Source: Symbiodinium natans (taxonomy: Eukaryota > Sar > Dinophyceae > Suessiales > Symbiodiniaceae). From it: a stretch of DNA of 64,000 nucleotides. The notes below the pieces were generated by a model. That model was not told the DNA's origin. It searched no databases and was given only the letters and a program-made list of their open reading frames with translations. A program made the position numbers and the translations under genes. Each line of letters opens with the position of its first letter. Position 1 is the stretch's first letter. Of the stretch, positions 47,415 through 56,939 are shown piece by piece. The stretch spans positions 1 to 64,000 of the forward strand of contig CAJNDS010000594.1 in NCBI GenBank assembly GCA_905221605.1. Reading direction: 5' to 3'.

Positions 47415-48620
47415 CTCTTTCTTTCTCTCTCTCTCTCTCTCTCTTTTTTTAAAGTAATAACTTTAAAAGCCGCACCTCGGAAAGTTGCTTCCCGTGGCCC
47501 CAGTCCCGGTTCACGTCCGTGGAGTCCAAGCTGGAGGAGGTCGAGAGTCAGCAGAGGCCAAGGGAGCGATCTGGTCTCCCCTGAGAGAGGGAGCAGCACC
47601 ACAGATTACTTCGTAAATTGTCTTCTTCTGACGTGTTGGGCTCGCGAATTCGTTGTCAAGGGTATGTGCAGGGTTGGGAGGGTTCATTGGAGCCTGGAGG
47701 GCTTACAGCAAACGACCAGGCGAGCCTGTAAGATCAGCGATAAGCTGACAGCGGACGAGTCGGCCCACACACAGGAGCCCGTCCGCTTGTTGCCCAGTCG
47801 TTTAGGGTTTTTAGGGTTCAATTTTGGGATCTTCCCCCCTTATATTAGCAGTCCTTAATAGGGATGACAGTACCCCTTATTATATTAGTATAAGGGCCCC
47901 CTCACCTCCTCGTAGCCAGGACATCCTGTCGCAGCTGCGCAGCCTCCATTCGCAAGTCATGGACGGAGTTTCGCTTGCAGACCGGGCAGAGGGGGTTTGT
48001 TCATGAATGGGGGGGCCCTCTCTGCTGAACAGACCCTAAACCCTAAACCCTAAACCCTAAACCCTAAACCCTAAACCCTAAACCCTAAACCCTAAACCCT
48101 AAACCCTCCTTGCTGAACAGTCAAGGCTTCGGGTTTGCTCTCCCCGTTCCTCAGCTCCTGGCGTGCGTGGCTTGAAGTGCTGTGCTCCTGAGGTGCTGGT
48201 AGCACCGCCAACGACCTGCAGCAGGTCTTGCAGGCCCAGACCGTCCGTCCTGAAGCCCTAAAGCCTAGAGCCATTGAGAGCCCATTCTCCACCGACTTCT
48301 TTGGACTCCTGGTTCCTCGTGCTCAAGGCTCGCTTCAGGTACAGTACTCCGGCTAGATTTCAGGCACGTTGTTTTTCCACAACGCTTGCGAACTTAGTCT
48401 AGCATGCTCCGTATCGTGACAGGTGCGTAGCAGGAGCCAAGATAGCTATGTGGGGTTTTGGCCTCGTGGGCACGGAGTGATGTCATGGAATGCACAGCCA
48501 AGCGTGGTGTTGGGTCGACATCGGGCCGTGCGAACGAGGCCGGCCATGACCTTCAGAGCGTGCTGGAGCAGAAGGCCCATCTTGCTGAGCAAGTGGCAGC
48601 TGCATTTTAAGGTATACTGG

Positions 48621-48664
<44 letters not shown>

Positions 48665-49036
48665 GTATATATATATATATGTGTATATATATATATATGT
48701 ATATTTACATATTTCAATATATCTGTATAAATATAAATATAAATATAAATATAAATATAAATATAAATATAAATATAAATATAAATATAAATATAAATAT
48801 AAATATAAATATAAATATAAATATAAATATAAATATAAACATAAATAAATACACAAACAAATAAATAGACAAATAAATAAATTTAGATATATATATATAT
48901 ATATATATACATACACACATATTTCCAGGGCCATCTGTCCCCAAGCCTGTCAGCCTCCATGGAGCCCTGAGCCCGGCACCAACACGGGTCAAGTCTATAC
49001 TGTACGTCAATGCGGCTGTTTCTCTGTTTTTGTTGT

Positions 49037-49067
<31 letters not shown>

Positions 49068-50872
49068 TCCAGCCACAAGGAGCACATGGCCCCCTGCCCG
49101 CCCCTCCCCCCTCGTAAACTCGGACCACGGCAGGTGGACGCTCTGCTCTGGAAGCACACAAAGCAGCAGCCGGTTCTCGTCGACTTCAGCTTGCTGGACA
49201 GCAGTTTTGTCGGTTTAAATCGGTCGCAGGCGCGCAGTGTTTGAAAGTTGAGCTCCCCTTTCAAGGCTGTGGGTTTGGAAGCAACCATCCGCAAGCTGGC
49301 AGATGCCCATGTGCTATCCATGTGCTACACGATGCCCTTTGAGACGCGGAGCTGAGGTTCGTTGCAGCTCGCGCCCGGGGAGTCCACTGAGGCCTCTGAC
49401 ATTTTCTGGCATGGAGCAATTTTGGCCAATGCGGCTTTGCAAGACTGTTTTTGGGGATGGGGATTCCTAGGAGCCCAACATAGCCCAACCGTCAAAGGCA
49501 GAGTCTCACTGCAGTGCCGTGTGAACCCGGTCTACAGCGGAATGGAGGGGATCGCAATGATCACGGAGGCCCTATTCTACCAGAGAAATACGGAATGACA
49601 CTAGTGACACTAGACACTAGTGGTCAACAGTGTTCTGCAGTGGGGCCCCTCCTGGCTGCGCTATATGGCGCCACAAGGCTATAAGGTGGCAGCAGCAGGG
49701 GCCATTTTCGGTCCTGTGCGCACTCTGGCGAAAGGAGTCGGAAGTGTTCAAAGTGGTGTCGGAGATTGCAGCGAAGGCCGGCGCAGTGACTTTGGCACCC
49801 AGTTACCTTTTCGTGTTGTCGTGCAAGAGGTCGACAGCCAGCTTGCCGGGTTTGCCGGCCTAAACTCGAAGCTCGAGGCAGACCTGCAGGGTAGATAGGC
49901 TGGCACACGTGATGCCGTGGCCCCTTGCCTTTGTCATTGACCAAGTTCTTGTCGTTTCGGATATGTCCGAGCGTGCTACCCAGCAGCTGAACAAAGACTC
50001 TTCAGCGGCATCACAAGTGACAGGCCCAGTGGATTGTGATAGTACGAAAGCTGTAGCTTAACAAGCGCGGTCGCGGCAGCCATAGCTTCTAACAAGCACG
50101 GTCCACACCAACCACCGCGACGATGCCCCGTCAGACTGCTCGCCGCAATGTTGCTTCGTAGGCAGCGGTTGCATAAGGCTTGCAACAACAAACCCCTAAA
50201 AGGTCTCAGAGCAGCACCGTAGCACAGCAGGAGGGCAACGTTTCTCCTTTTGTGCAGGGGTATCCCCGAAGTCACAACAGCCGAGAGAGGCCTTCGCAGC
50301 GGAGGCCAAGCGTCGCGCGCCGGACTCTTTCTCCAGCAAATTGGAGTCCCCCGAAGCCTGCGGAAGAAAGCTTGTGGAGAGCCTTTTGGAGTTTCTGGGA
50401 GTGCAAGTTCAGGAAGCGAAGGTCCCCCCAAAGGAGCTGGCGAGGCCTGTTTGTCTAAGGCATGGGCCCTTGATATGGTCCCTTGCGCTTGTTTCAAGGC
50501 ATCCGACGTATGGGGCCTTATTATGTATAGTGTATATCAGGGGTACACAACTGGGGACCCAAACTAGGGGCCCATACTTCGGATCCCCCAATGTGGGCTC
50601 AGGAGGAGGCGGTGCGAAGGGCCCCTGGCCGAGATGCGGAGGCCTGGCTTGGCTCAGTGGTTCAGGTGCAGAGTGACTGTAGTTTGGGACGTTCCCCCCT
50701 TATTATAACAGTCCTTAGGAGGGATTCTAGTAGGGGGTACTATAATCCCTAATAAGGACTGTTAGTATAAGGGAGAACATCCCAAACTGTAGTGGTTCAG
50801 GGTTTCTGGAGTGCAAGTATCGGAGTACTTGGTCTGGCAGAACGATCCCTTCTCTCCGAACCAGTCCCGTAG
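43087..50872 (+). CDS. multi-exon gene of unknown function, stop at 50872
   Basis: Probable exons: 43087-43183 ([20 protein letters not shown]), 43780-about 44010 (possible start, [20 protein letters not shown]), 44563-44649, 45346-about 45415 ([18 protein letters not shown]), about 45533-45640 ([20 protein letters not shown]), 46399-46486 ([20 protein letters not shown]), 47261-47341 ([18 protein letters not shown]), 47504-about 47575 ([18 protein letters not shown]), 47720-47799 ([18 protein letters not shown]), 47920-about 47990 ([20 protein letters not shown]), 48203-48338 ([20 protein letters not shown]), 48446-48595 ([17 protein letters not shown]), 49080-49208 ([20 protein letters not shown]), 49266-about 49350 ([20 protein letters not shown]), about 49368-49590, about 49740-49860 ([20 protein letters not shown]), about 49935-50020, 50258-50448 ([20 protein letters not shown]), 50603-50665 and 50801-50872 (ending [10 protein letters not shown]). 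Joins from 48203 to 49208 and from 50258 to 50872 are phase-consistent. Elsewhere some phases do not close, so exons are missing or two genes could be merged. The protein is helix-rich. No known domain recognised. Confidence 0.65.
44011..44129. mobile_element. palindromic element, family 2, copy c
   Basis: Outer arms AGGTTCATGGTACTCAGTAG and its complement-like ACTAAGTACCATGAACCT, with inner arms AACCCAGTCATAACC and TTATGATTGGGTT. The whole 119 bp can fold. Its left edge AG-GTTCATGG follows coding-like sequence (43780-44010), so it may supply that exon's GT donor. Confidence 0.75.
44212..44480. repeat. long CCCTAAA array
   Basis: About 38 units, mostly perfect CCCTAAA, with a few CGCTAAA, CCCCAAA and hexamer slips toward the 3' end. 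One of the longest arrays in the window; it lies 83 bases before an exon. Confidence 0.97.
45755..46030. repeat. AAGAAGCCA / AGAAACCC minisatellite
   Basis: Degenerate 8- to 9-bp units. Three minus-strand frames of 77-85 codons reading [12 protein letters not shown] and one + strand frame are created by the repeat and are not genes. Confidence 0.9.
46487..46558. repeat. CCCTAAA array beginning at an exon's GC donor
   Basis: The exon ending near 46486 is followed directly by GCCCTAAACCCTAAA, so the GC donor and the array coincide. Confidence 0.9.
47824..47900. mobile_element. palindromic element, family 1, copy d (right end decayed)
   Basis: Left arm TTGGGATCTTCCCCCCTTAT, middle TCCTTAATAGGGATGACAGT, right arm TTAGTATAAGGG without the terminal GAACATCCCAA. 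It lies between probable exons ending 47799 and starting 47920. Confidence 0.6.
48031..48106. repeat. CCCTAAA array
   Basis: Eleven near-perfect units within the presumed intron before the exon at 48203. Confidence 0.95.
48620..48905. repeat. (TA)n, TATATG and (ATAAAT)n microsatellite block
   Basis: About 280 bp of simple repeat in the presumed intron between exons ending 48595 and starting 49080. The long IYIYIY and KYKYKY frames arise from it. A run of about 22 G follows at 49047-49068. Confidence 0.95.
50666..50800 (+). mobile_element. intron formed around a family 1 palindromic element (introner-like)
   Basis: The upstream exon ends at 50665 in TCAGTGGTTCAG and the next starts at 50801; splicing 50666-50800 (GTGCAG...TTCAG) keeps the frame through to the TAG at 50872. 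AGTGGTTCAGG occurs at 50656-50666 and again at 50791-50801, so both intron ends carry the same 11 bases. Inside, ACTGTAGT at 50676-50683 and 50786-50793 flanks a perfect-ended palindrome (50684-50785) with arms TTGGGACGTTCCCCCCTTA and TAAGGGAGAACATCCCAA. The 8-bp repeat looks like a target-site duplication. No protein is encoded. Confidence 0.8.
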
Positions 50873-51225
50873 AGGAAACGCACTTTCAAGACGAGGAGGG
50901 TCAGGGCAGCAAGCAGCTCCAGTTTGTGAATCGAGGGGGGTCCAGAGATTGCCAGACCATGTTCTAACACAAGTAAGCGAAATCCTGGGAACTTGATTGG
51001 GTTATCTGCGAAGGTGCAAAGCGAAGTGGTGCAGGCCTGTGTGGGACAAGCCGAGTTAGAGCGTTGAAGGGAGAGAATGCTGCGAGACTCTTCAATGTAG
51101 GATCTAAGTTGCTATGCCGCCACGGTATCGCAGAGGTCTTCACTGTGCACCTAAGTTCCAGTAGCCGAAGCTTTGCGAAGGCAAACTGCCTTCCAGTCCA
51201 ATCCAAGCGCCTTGGACCCCCACAG

Positions 51226-52130
51226 GTCGCTGAAGCAGAAGTGCAAGCAACCGAAGTAGTGGTGACCAGGACGGGGCCCTTGGGATGCAGATGGGGGTTT
51301 AGGGTTTAGGGTTTAGGGTTTAGGGTTTAGGGTTTAGGGTTTAGGGTTTAGGGTTTAGGGTTTAGGGTTTAGAGATCTGACTCCTAAGCCTCTGCACACA
51401 GGAGGAAGAGGACCCGGGCCACGCGGCACCACGCTCGGGCCTCGAGGCTGTCCATGGCGCAGGCAGGTGCCGGGGATTGACAGAGTTTGAAACCACAAAC
51501 CCTAAACCCTAAACCCTAAACCCTAAGCCCTAAGCCCTAAACCCTAAACCCTAAACCCTAAACCCTAACCCCTAAACCCTGAAGTTGTAGAGGTTGAAGC
51601 TTCTGTGCACGCTTCCATATGTGCCTCCTGACCCGGCCTTATTGGAAATTCTGGAAGGCCAAAGAGCTCCGGACAGGGAAAGGCAAAGGAGGCGCAAGCG
51701 GGAGGGGGGGGGGGGTGGTAGCTCTGCGGATTTTGTTCGCGGTGCGTTTTTGTCATGTCATTGTCTTTAAAAACACCATGGACCAGGCGTGCCTGTCTTC
51801 GCGGATGAGGCCGAGATGAAGATTCTTGGTTGCTGCTTGGGGGTTTCGCCGCACACGTGCATTCGCATTTTGGAGTTCGTGGCGCTGATTCCTAGAACTG
51901 CTACGTACTGGTGACACACTTCAGCGTTACTTCCTGTGAGCAGGCTCAGTCCGGAGGCATCCCCCAACGCGCCCAAGCTATGTGCCGAGGAAGACTCTGC
52001 GACAGGCCCTTGTCAAGGCGCCCTACAATGTCCATGTCACTTGGAGCACTTGAGTGGCGAATGCCAGGGACAAGAGGCTTCATGCTTTGGGGCGCGGGTC
52101 CGGCGGGGTAGAAAGGAGATTCTATTCTGA
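51226..52130 (+). CDS. short exons of an unidentified gene
   Basis: Exon 51226-about 51285 follows CCACAG (VAEAEVQATEVVVTRTGPL), and a TTTAGGG array follows. Exon 51402-51462 (EEEDPGHAAPRSGLEAVHGA) ends in a GC donor, and a CCCTAAA array follows. About 51591-51710 contains PPDPALLEILEGQRAPDRER. 51787-51910 contains VFADEAEMKILGCCLGVSPH and CIRILEFVALIPRTATY. 51944-52130 contains SPEASPNAPKLCAEEDSATG and ends in TGA. The phase between 51462 and 51591 does not close in the most protein-like frame, and the gap 51911-51943 is too short for a normal intron, so either the gene ends at 51914 or an exon border is misplaced. No domain recognised. Confidence 0.5.
51296..51372. repeat. TTTAGGG array in an intron
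   Basis: Eleven perfect units between exons at 51226 and 51402. Confidence 0.97.
51499..51582. repeat. CCCTAAA array with CCCTAAG units, in an intron
   Basis: About twelve units in the opposite orientation to the array at 51296. The 61-bp exon at 51402 lies between them. Confidence 0.95.
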
Positions 52131-52202
52131 ACCGAGAGCGCAGTGGGGTGTCTCCGCAAGAGGAGTCAAGGAGCCAATCGTGGGGCACCGGCGTTTGCAA
52201 AA

Positions 52203-52322
52203 ATAGGGGACCCCCTCAAATACACCCCCAAGTAGTAGTAGGATTCCCTCAGAATCCTTAGAGTAAGGACCCCAAACTAGTGTTTTACAAAACATTAGGT
52301 ATACCCCGGAATGTCGGAAACC
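52203..52322. other. GGGGACCCC-rich palindromic sequence
   Basis: It starts AATAGGGGACCCCC and contains AGTAAGGACCCCAAACTAGT facing later GGTATACCCC. Similar words occur at 15950-16040 and 59900-59985. The borders are unclear. It may be a third, decayed palindromic family. Confidence 0.35.
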
Positions 52323-52326
52323 CCAA

Positions 52327-53047
52327 ATGCCTGTCGAGGACTACTACCGCAGCGAAGGGCCGCTCGACTCGGAGACTTTGAGACGCCTGAGCCCCCCCCG
52401 AAGAGACCCGGTCAGAGGCTGCCCAGCCAGGGTTTGAGAGCAGATTTGTGGTTGGAATTGTCTGCGTCCGGGCATTTTGTTGATGATTTTGAAAGATCTT
52501 TTCGCAATGTTTCGTACGCAGAAGCGCAGGGAAGGAAGGAGGGAAGGAGGGAGGGAGGGAAGGAAGGGAGAGAGGGAGGGAGGGACGGACGGACGGAAGG
52601 AACATCATCACGTCATGAAGAATTGCTTCCAAGCTCATATTTGAACGCTTTCTAAACCCGACATGCAGGCCATCGTGTTGCAAATGTGCATAGGCGAGAG
52701 CGAAACGAGCACGCGAAAGCACCACGAGGGTCGTCATTGGCGATGTGGAATTCGCAAGGCGCCTAGGCCAAGCGGGCACGAACAAACACCGAGAGGGTCG
52801 TCATTTGCGATGTGACATGCGCAGTGCACCTCGGCGAGAAACACGAAGCGCTTCAAGAAAACATGACAAACACTTTATGTGTTTCTTCGGAGCTCTTGTC
52901 TTGCGCCACAAGATGTACCACTTCCAAGACGTCGAAACTGTAAGGTGTGCCCAGCTGATCGCAAGGCATCCCGTCTTCGAAAACAGCACGTTGGCCGCCC
53001 CGCCTGCGATAAAGTTCGACAGTTTCGATAAAGTTCGACAGTTTTGA
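52327..53047 (+). CDS. possible exons, unidentified (could be the 5' part of the channel gene)
   Basis: From an ATG at 52327 one frame reads PVEDYYRSEGPLDSETLRRL with a possible GT donor at 52411. An overlapping frame reads LRADLWLELSASGHFVDDFE and RSFRNVSYAEAQ up to about 52529, before a GGAA-type purine tract (52525-52600). About 52860-53047 reads YHFQDVETVRCAQLIARHPV and ends in TGA; its last bases are a tandem 18-mer, GATAAAGTTCGACAGTTT. The frames conflict, so at most part of this is coding. The position just upstream of the channel makes an N-terminal role possible. Another candidate exon (53195-about 53305) precedes the first channel exon. Confidence 0.35.
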
Positions 53048-53054
53048 GGGGTTA

Positions 53055-53090
53055 AGGGATGTTAAGGGTGTAGGGTGTGGGGTGTAGGGT

Positions 53091-53129
<39 letters not shown>

Positions 53130-53178
53130 GGTTTAGGGTTTAGGGTTTAGGGTTTAGGGTGTAGGGTTTAGGGGTGAT
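53055..53178. repeat. TTGAGGG block then TTTAGGG block
   Basis: Seven TTGAGGG units are followed by five TTTAGGG units, just before the possible exon at 53195. Confidence 0.95.
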
Positions 53179-53307
53179 GGTTGCCGCTCTGCAGGGAGTC
53201 CCAGGGAAGGTTTGGATGCTGCAGGCAAAAATGGAGCCTCTGGAGGAGCCGAGTACAAATATCTTGCGAAGATCCTCTGCTTTCCTGCTCGGCTCAAGAC
53301 TGCTTGA

Positions 53308-53501
53308 CCCTAAACGCTAAACCCTAAACCCAGAACCCTAAACCCTAAACCCTAAACCCTAAACCCTAAGCCCTAAGCCCTAAACCCTAAACCCTAAACC
53401 CTAAACCCTAAGCCCTAAGCCCTAAACCCTAAACCCTAAACCCTAAACCCTAAACCCTAAACCCTAAACCCTAAACCCTAAACCCTAAACCCTAAACCCT
53501 T
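53308..53501. repeat. CCCTAAA array that fills an intron to its acceptor
   Basis: About 27 units with blocks of CCCTAAG. The array runs to CCCTAAACCCTTAG at 53490-53503, whose TAG is the acceptor of the first transmembrane exon of the channel. Confidence 0.95.
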
Positions 53502-53503
53502 AG

Positions 53504-56500
53504 GTGGTGATCATCCTCAACTGCTTGTGGATGGCCATCGACACGGACAACAACCCTGCCGCCGTCTTGATCGATGCTCCGGCCGTCTTCCAGGCCAGGA
53601 CCTGGGCATGCCTGAGCCCCCCCCCCCTGTTTAGGGTTCAGGGTTTAGGGTTTAGGGTTTAGGGTTTAGGGTTTAGGGTTTAGGGTTCGGCCAGATCCTG
53701 AATAGTCCGGGGTCCTTATGGGGACCCCTCCTCCCCCCGCGAAAGAGGGTCCAGCATGATCATGTATGCACGTACTTATACAACCATGTCAAGTTTTGAC
53801 ATTTCAGCTCACAGACATCCTTTCAGGTACGCTTGCAGCCTGTCAGCGGCGCTGTCCATTTCCTGTGAGCACTAATCTTTCAGCATCCCATCCTCTCTCC
53901 ACGACAAGCAAAATGTTCCATGCCCCGTGTGTGCCTGTGTACGTATAGCAAACAACTCACTCATAGTTATTCCGGTGAGCACGAAGAACCTCTGCATCTT
54001 TCTATCGCTGCGTGGGATGTTACCATGTTGGCTTCTGCGGAACAGAGTGCTGGTTTCTTCTCTGCGCGGTGCTACAGAACAGTATCAATGTGATTTTCCA
54101 AGCACTCATGACATCACAGGTGGCGGAGCATCTGTTTTGCGCCTACTTCTTCATCGAGATCACGATTCGGTTCCTGGCTTTTGCCGTCCGGCCTGGATTT
54201 CATTCTGTGCGGGTATGGGCCGAGCCTAGAGGCCTAGATGCGGAGGCGGAGTCGTCCGAGTGCGAACCATGTGCATATGCTTCAGTGCACGGTCTTCCAA
54301 ACACTTCACGACATGGGCACTTGCCACGCTTGTCAAAGCTTGCCAGGGCTGCATCCACATAGCCAGATCTCGCCCTTGCTTGCTTCGAGGAATACAAGTG
54401 CGACTGCTTTCGTGACTTTTGGTTCGTCTTCGACTTCTGTCTGAGCCTCTACATGGTTGCCGAGACGACTCCTGGCGAGAACATAAGTCGTTCCTGGACC
54501 TTCCAGCCCTACACCCCAAACCCTCAGCCACAAAAACCCTGAACCCTCACTTCCCTGTGAGTCCTCTCCTACACCCTGAAGCCTATACATCCCAAACCCA
54601 AAGCCCTTAGGGCCTAAACCCTGCTTCCCTTTCAGCCCTTGGCTGGTCTCCTTTTTTTTGTTCCAGAGGTGGGGGCTTCCGAGAAGGGGGTGCTCTTTTT
54701 TTTTTTGGGGGGGGGGGGGGGGAGTCCCTTTGAGGGGTATTTCTCTTCTACTTGGGATACAAACGAGGGTACCCTAAACCCTAAACCCTATTTTGGGAAG
54801 TGCACAGGTGGATCCTGTCCCTGGTACTGGTCGTCAGTGGCTTTGGAGAGACAGCCGCTCGAATGCTACTTAAGCCCTGGGTTTTATTGGGTATCAACTT
54901 GGGGCTGGGGTTTAAGGGTTTAACGGTTGAAGGGTTTAAGGGTTTAAGGGTTTAAAGGGGTTAAGGGTTTAAAGGGTTTAAGAGGGTTAAAGGGTTTAAG
55001 GGTTAAACCCTTTAAGGGTTTAAGGGCTTAAGGGTTTAAGGGTTTGAGGGGTTTAAGGGTTTAAGGGTTAGCAGGTGTTTGCGGAGTACACCCGAAGCCT
55101 CAGGAAGCACTGTTCAGTGCGAACGTCCTGCGCATCATCCGCCCCTTTGGCGCACACAGCGGAGGTGATGTCTGGCGAGAAAGTGCCCTAAACCCTAAAA
55201 ACCCCAAACCCTTAACCCTAAACTTTAAACCCTAAACCCTGAACCTTAAACGCTAAACGCTAAACGCTAAACGCTAAACGCTAAACGCTAAACGCTAAAC
55301 GCTAAACGCTAAACGCTAGACGCTAGACGCTAGACGCTAGACGCTAGACGCTAGACGCTAGACGCTAGACGCTAGACGCTAAACGCTAAACGCTAAACGC
55401 TAACCCTAAACCCTAAACCCTAAACTCAAGGCCTAGGCCGCCCCCCTACAGTTGGGGGGCGGCGCCGAAGCCCTCGACCTCAATGGCGCAAGCCGAGCCA
55501 GGTCGTTCGCCCGCCTCCCACAGCTCGGAGGTCGGTAGCACCCACGATGGGCCCGGCACCGGAGCACGTTCTCCTCGCCCGGCCTTGGCCCCCCAGCCTA
55601 GGGGATCCCGGACCGGGTGCCTGGCCCCACCCCGCGCTTCGAGAACTGAATTAGTTTTTAGAAGTGGGCTGTTGTCTGAGTTTAGGACTAAACCCTAAAA
55701 GGAATAGGTTTGGGTGGCAAAGTTTGCCGCCTTGGACGGCGTGGGGTGGGAGAAAAAAAATAGATGGCCCTCCACAATCAGGCCAAAGCTGCTCTTCGCA
55801 CCTCACGAAGCTTTCGAGCTTGTTCCGAAACCTAACCTTCACAGCATCTACGCCCTATCACAGTAAACCCTAAACCCTAAGCCCTAAACCCTAAACCCTG
55901 AACCCTAACCCCTAAACCCCTAAACCCCTAAACCCCTAAACCCCTAAACCCCTAAACCCCTAAACCCCTAAACCCCTAAACCCCTAAACCCCTAACCCCC
56001 TAACCCCCTAACCCCCTAACCCCCTAACCCCCTAACCCCCTAACCCCCTAAACCCCTAAACCTAAACCCTAAACCCCTAAACCCATAAAAACCCCTAAAC
56101 CCCTAACCTAAACCCCTAAACTCCTAAACCCCTAAACCCCTAAACCCCTAAACCCCTAAACCCCTAAACCCCTAAACCCTTAAACCCCTAAACCCCTTAA
56201 CCCCTAAACCCCTAAACCCTAAACCCTAAACCTCCAAGACCCTAAACTCTAAACTCTAAACCCTAAGCCCTGAACAACCCGAAAGCTAAACCTTGAACTG
56301 TGGACGCCCCGCGACCCCCCTGAAATACGCTTTTCCTTATTTGGCCACTGGAAACCCAGAATCTCAGGAGGCAAGCCCTGAATGCCCCCAAATACTCACA
56401 AGTACCCCGAAGCTTGGAGCACCCCAAAGATCCCTGAAGTTCAGTAAACCGCCAAACCCTAAACCCTAACCCCAAACCCTAAACCCTAAACCCTAAACCC

Positions 56501-56900
56501 TAAACCCTAAACCCTAAACCCTAAACCCTAAACCCTAAACCCTAAACCCTAAACCGGAGACCCAGAAAACTAAAAGGCATGGTCAAGATCCTCCGCCTCA
56601 CGCGCATGGCCAAGCTCCTCCGCTCCATCCCAGAGCTGGGCATCGCAGCCCGGGCGGTCATTGGGGATTTAGGGTTTAGGGTTTAGGGTTTAGGGTTGAG
56701 GGTTTAGGGTTTAGGGTTTAGGGTTTAGGGGTTAAATCCGAAAGACCCTTAGCCCATCAAAGCCCTTTCTTTGCCGTCTCAGGTGGCCAAGGCAATCGGT
56801 GCTGCTGGCCGCTCGCTCTTAGCAGCTGGAGCCGAACTCACAAGGGGGGTTTAGGGATTTTGGGTTTGGGGTTGAGGGTTGAGGGTTGAGGGTTGCGGGT

Positions 56901-56939
<39 letters not shown>

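Noticed and set aside
48423-48934. Frames rich in IYIYIY, KYKYKY or LYLYLY
   Set aside because: Microsatellite artefacts in an intron between exons ending 48595 and starting 49080.
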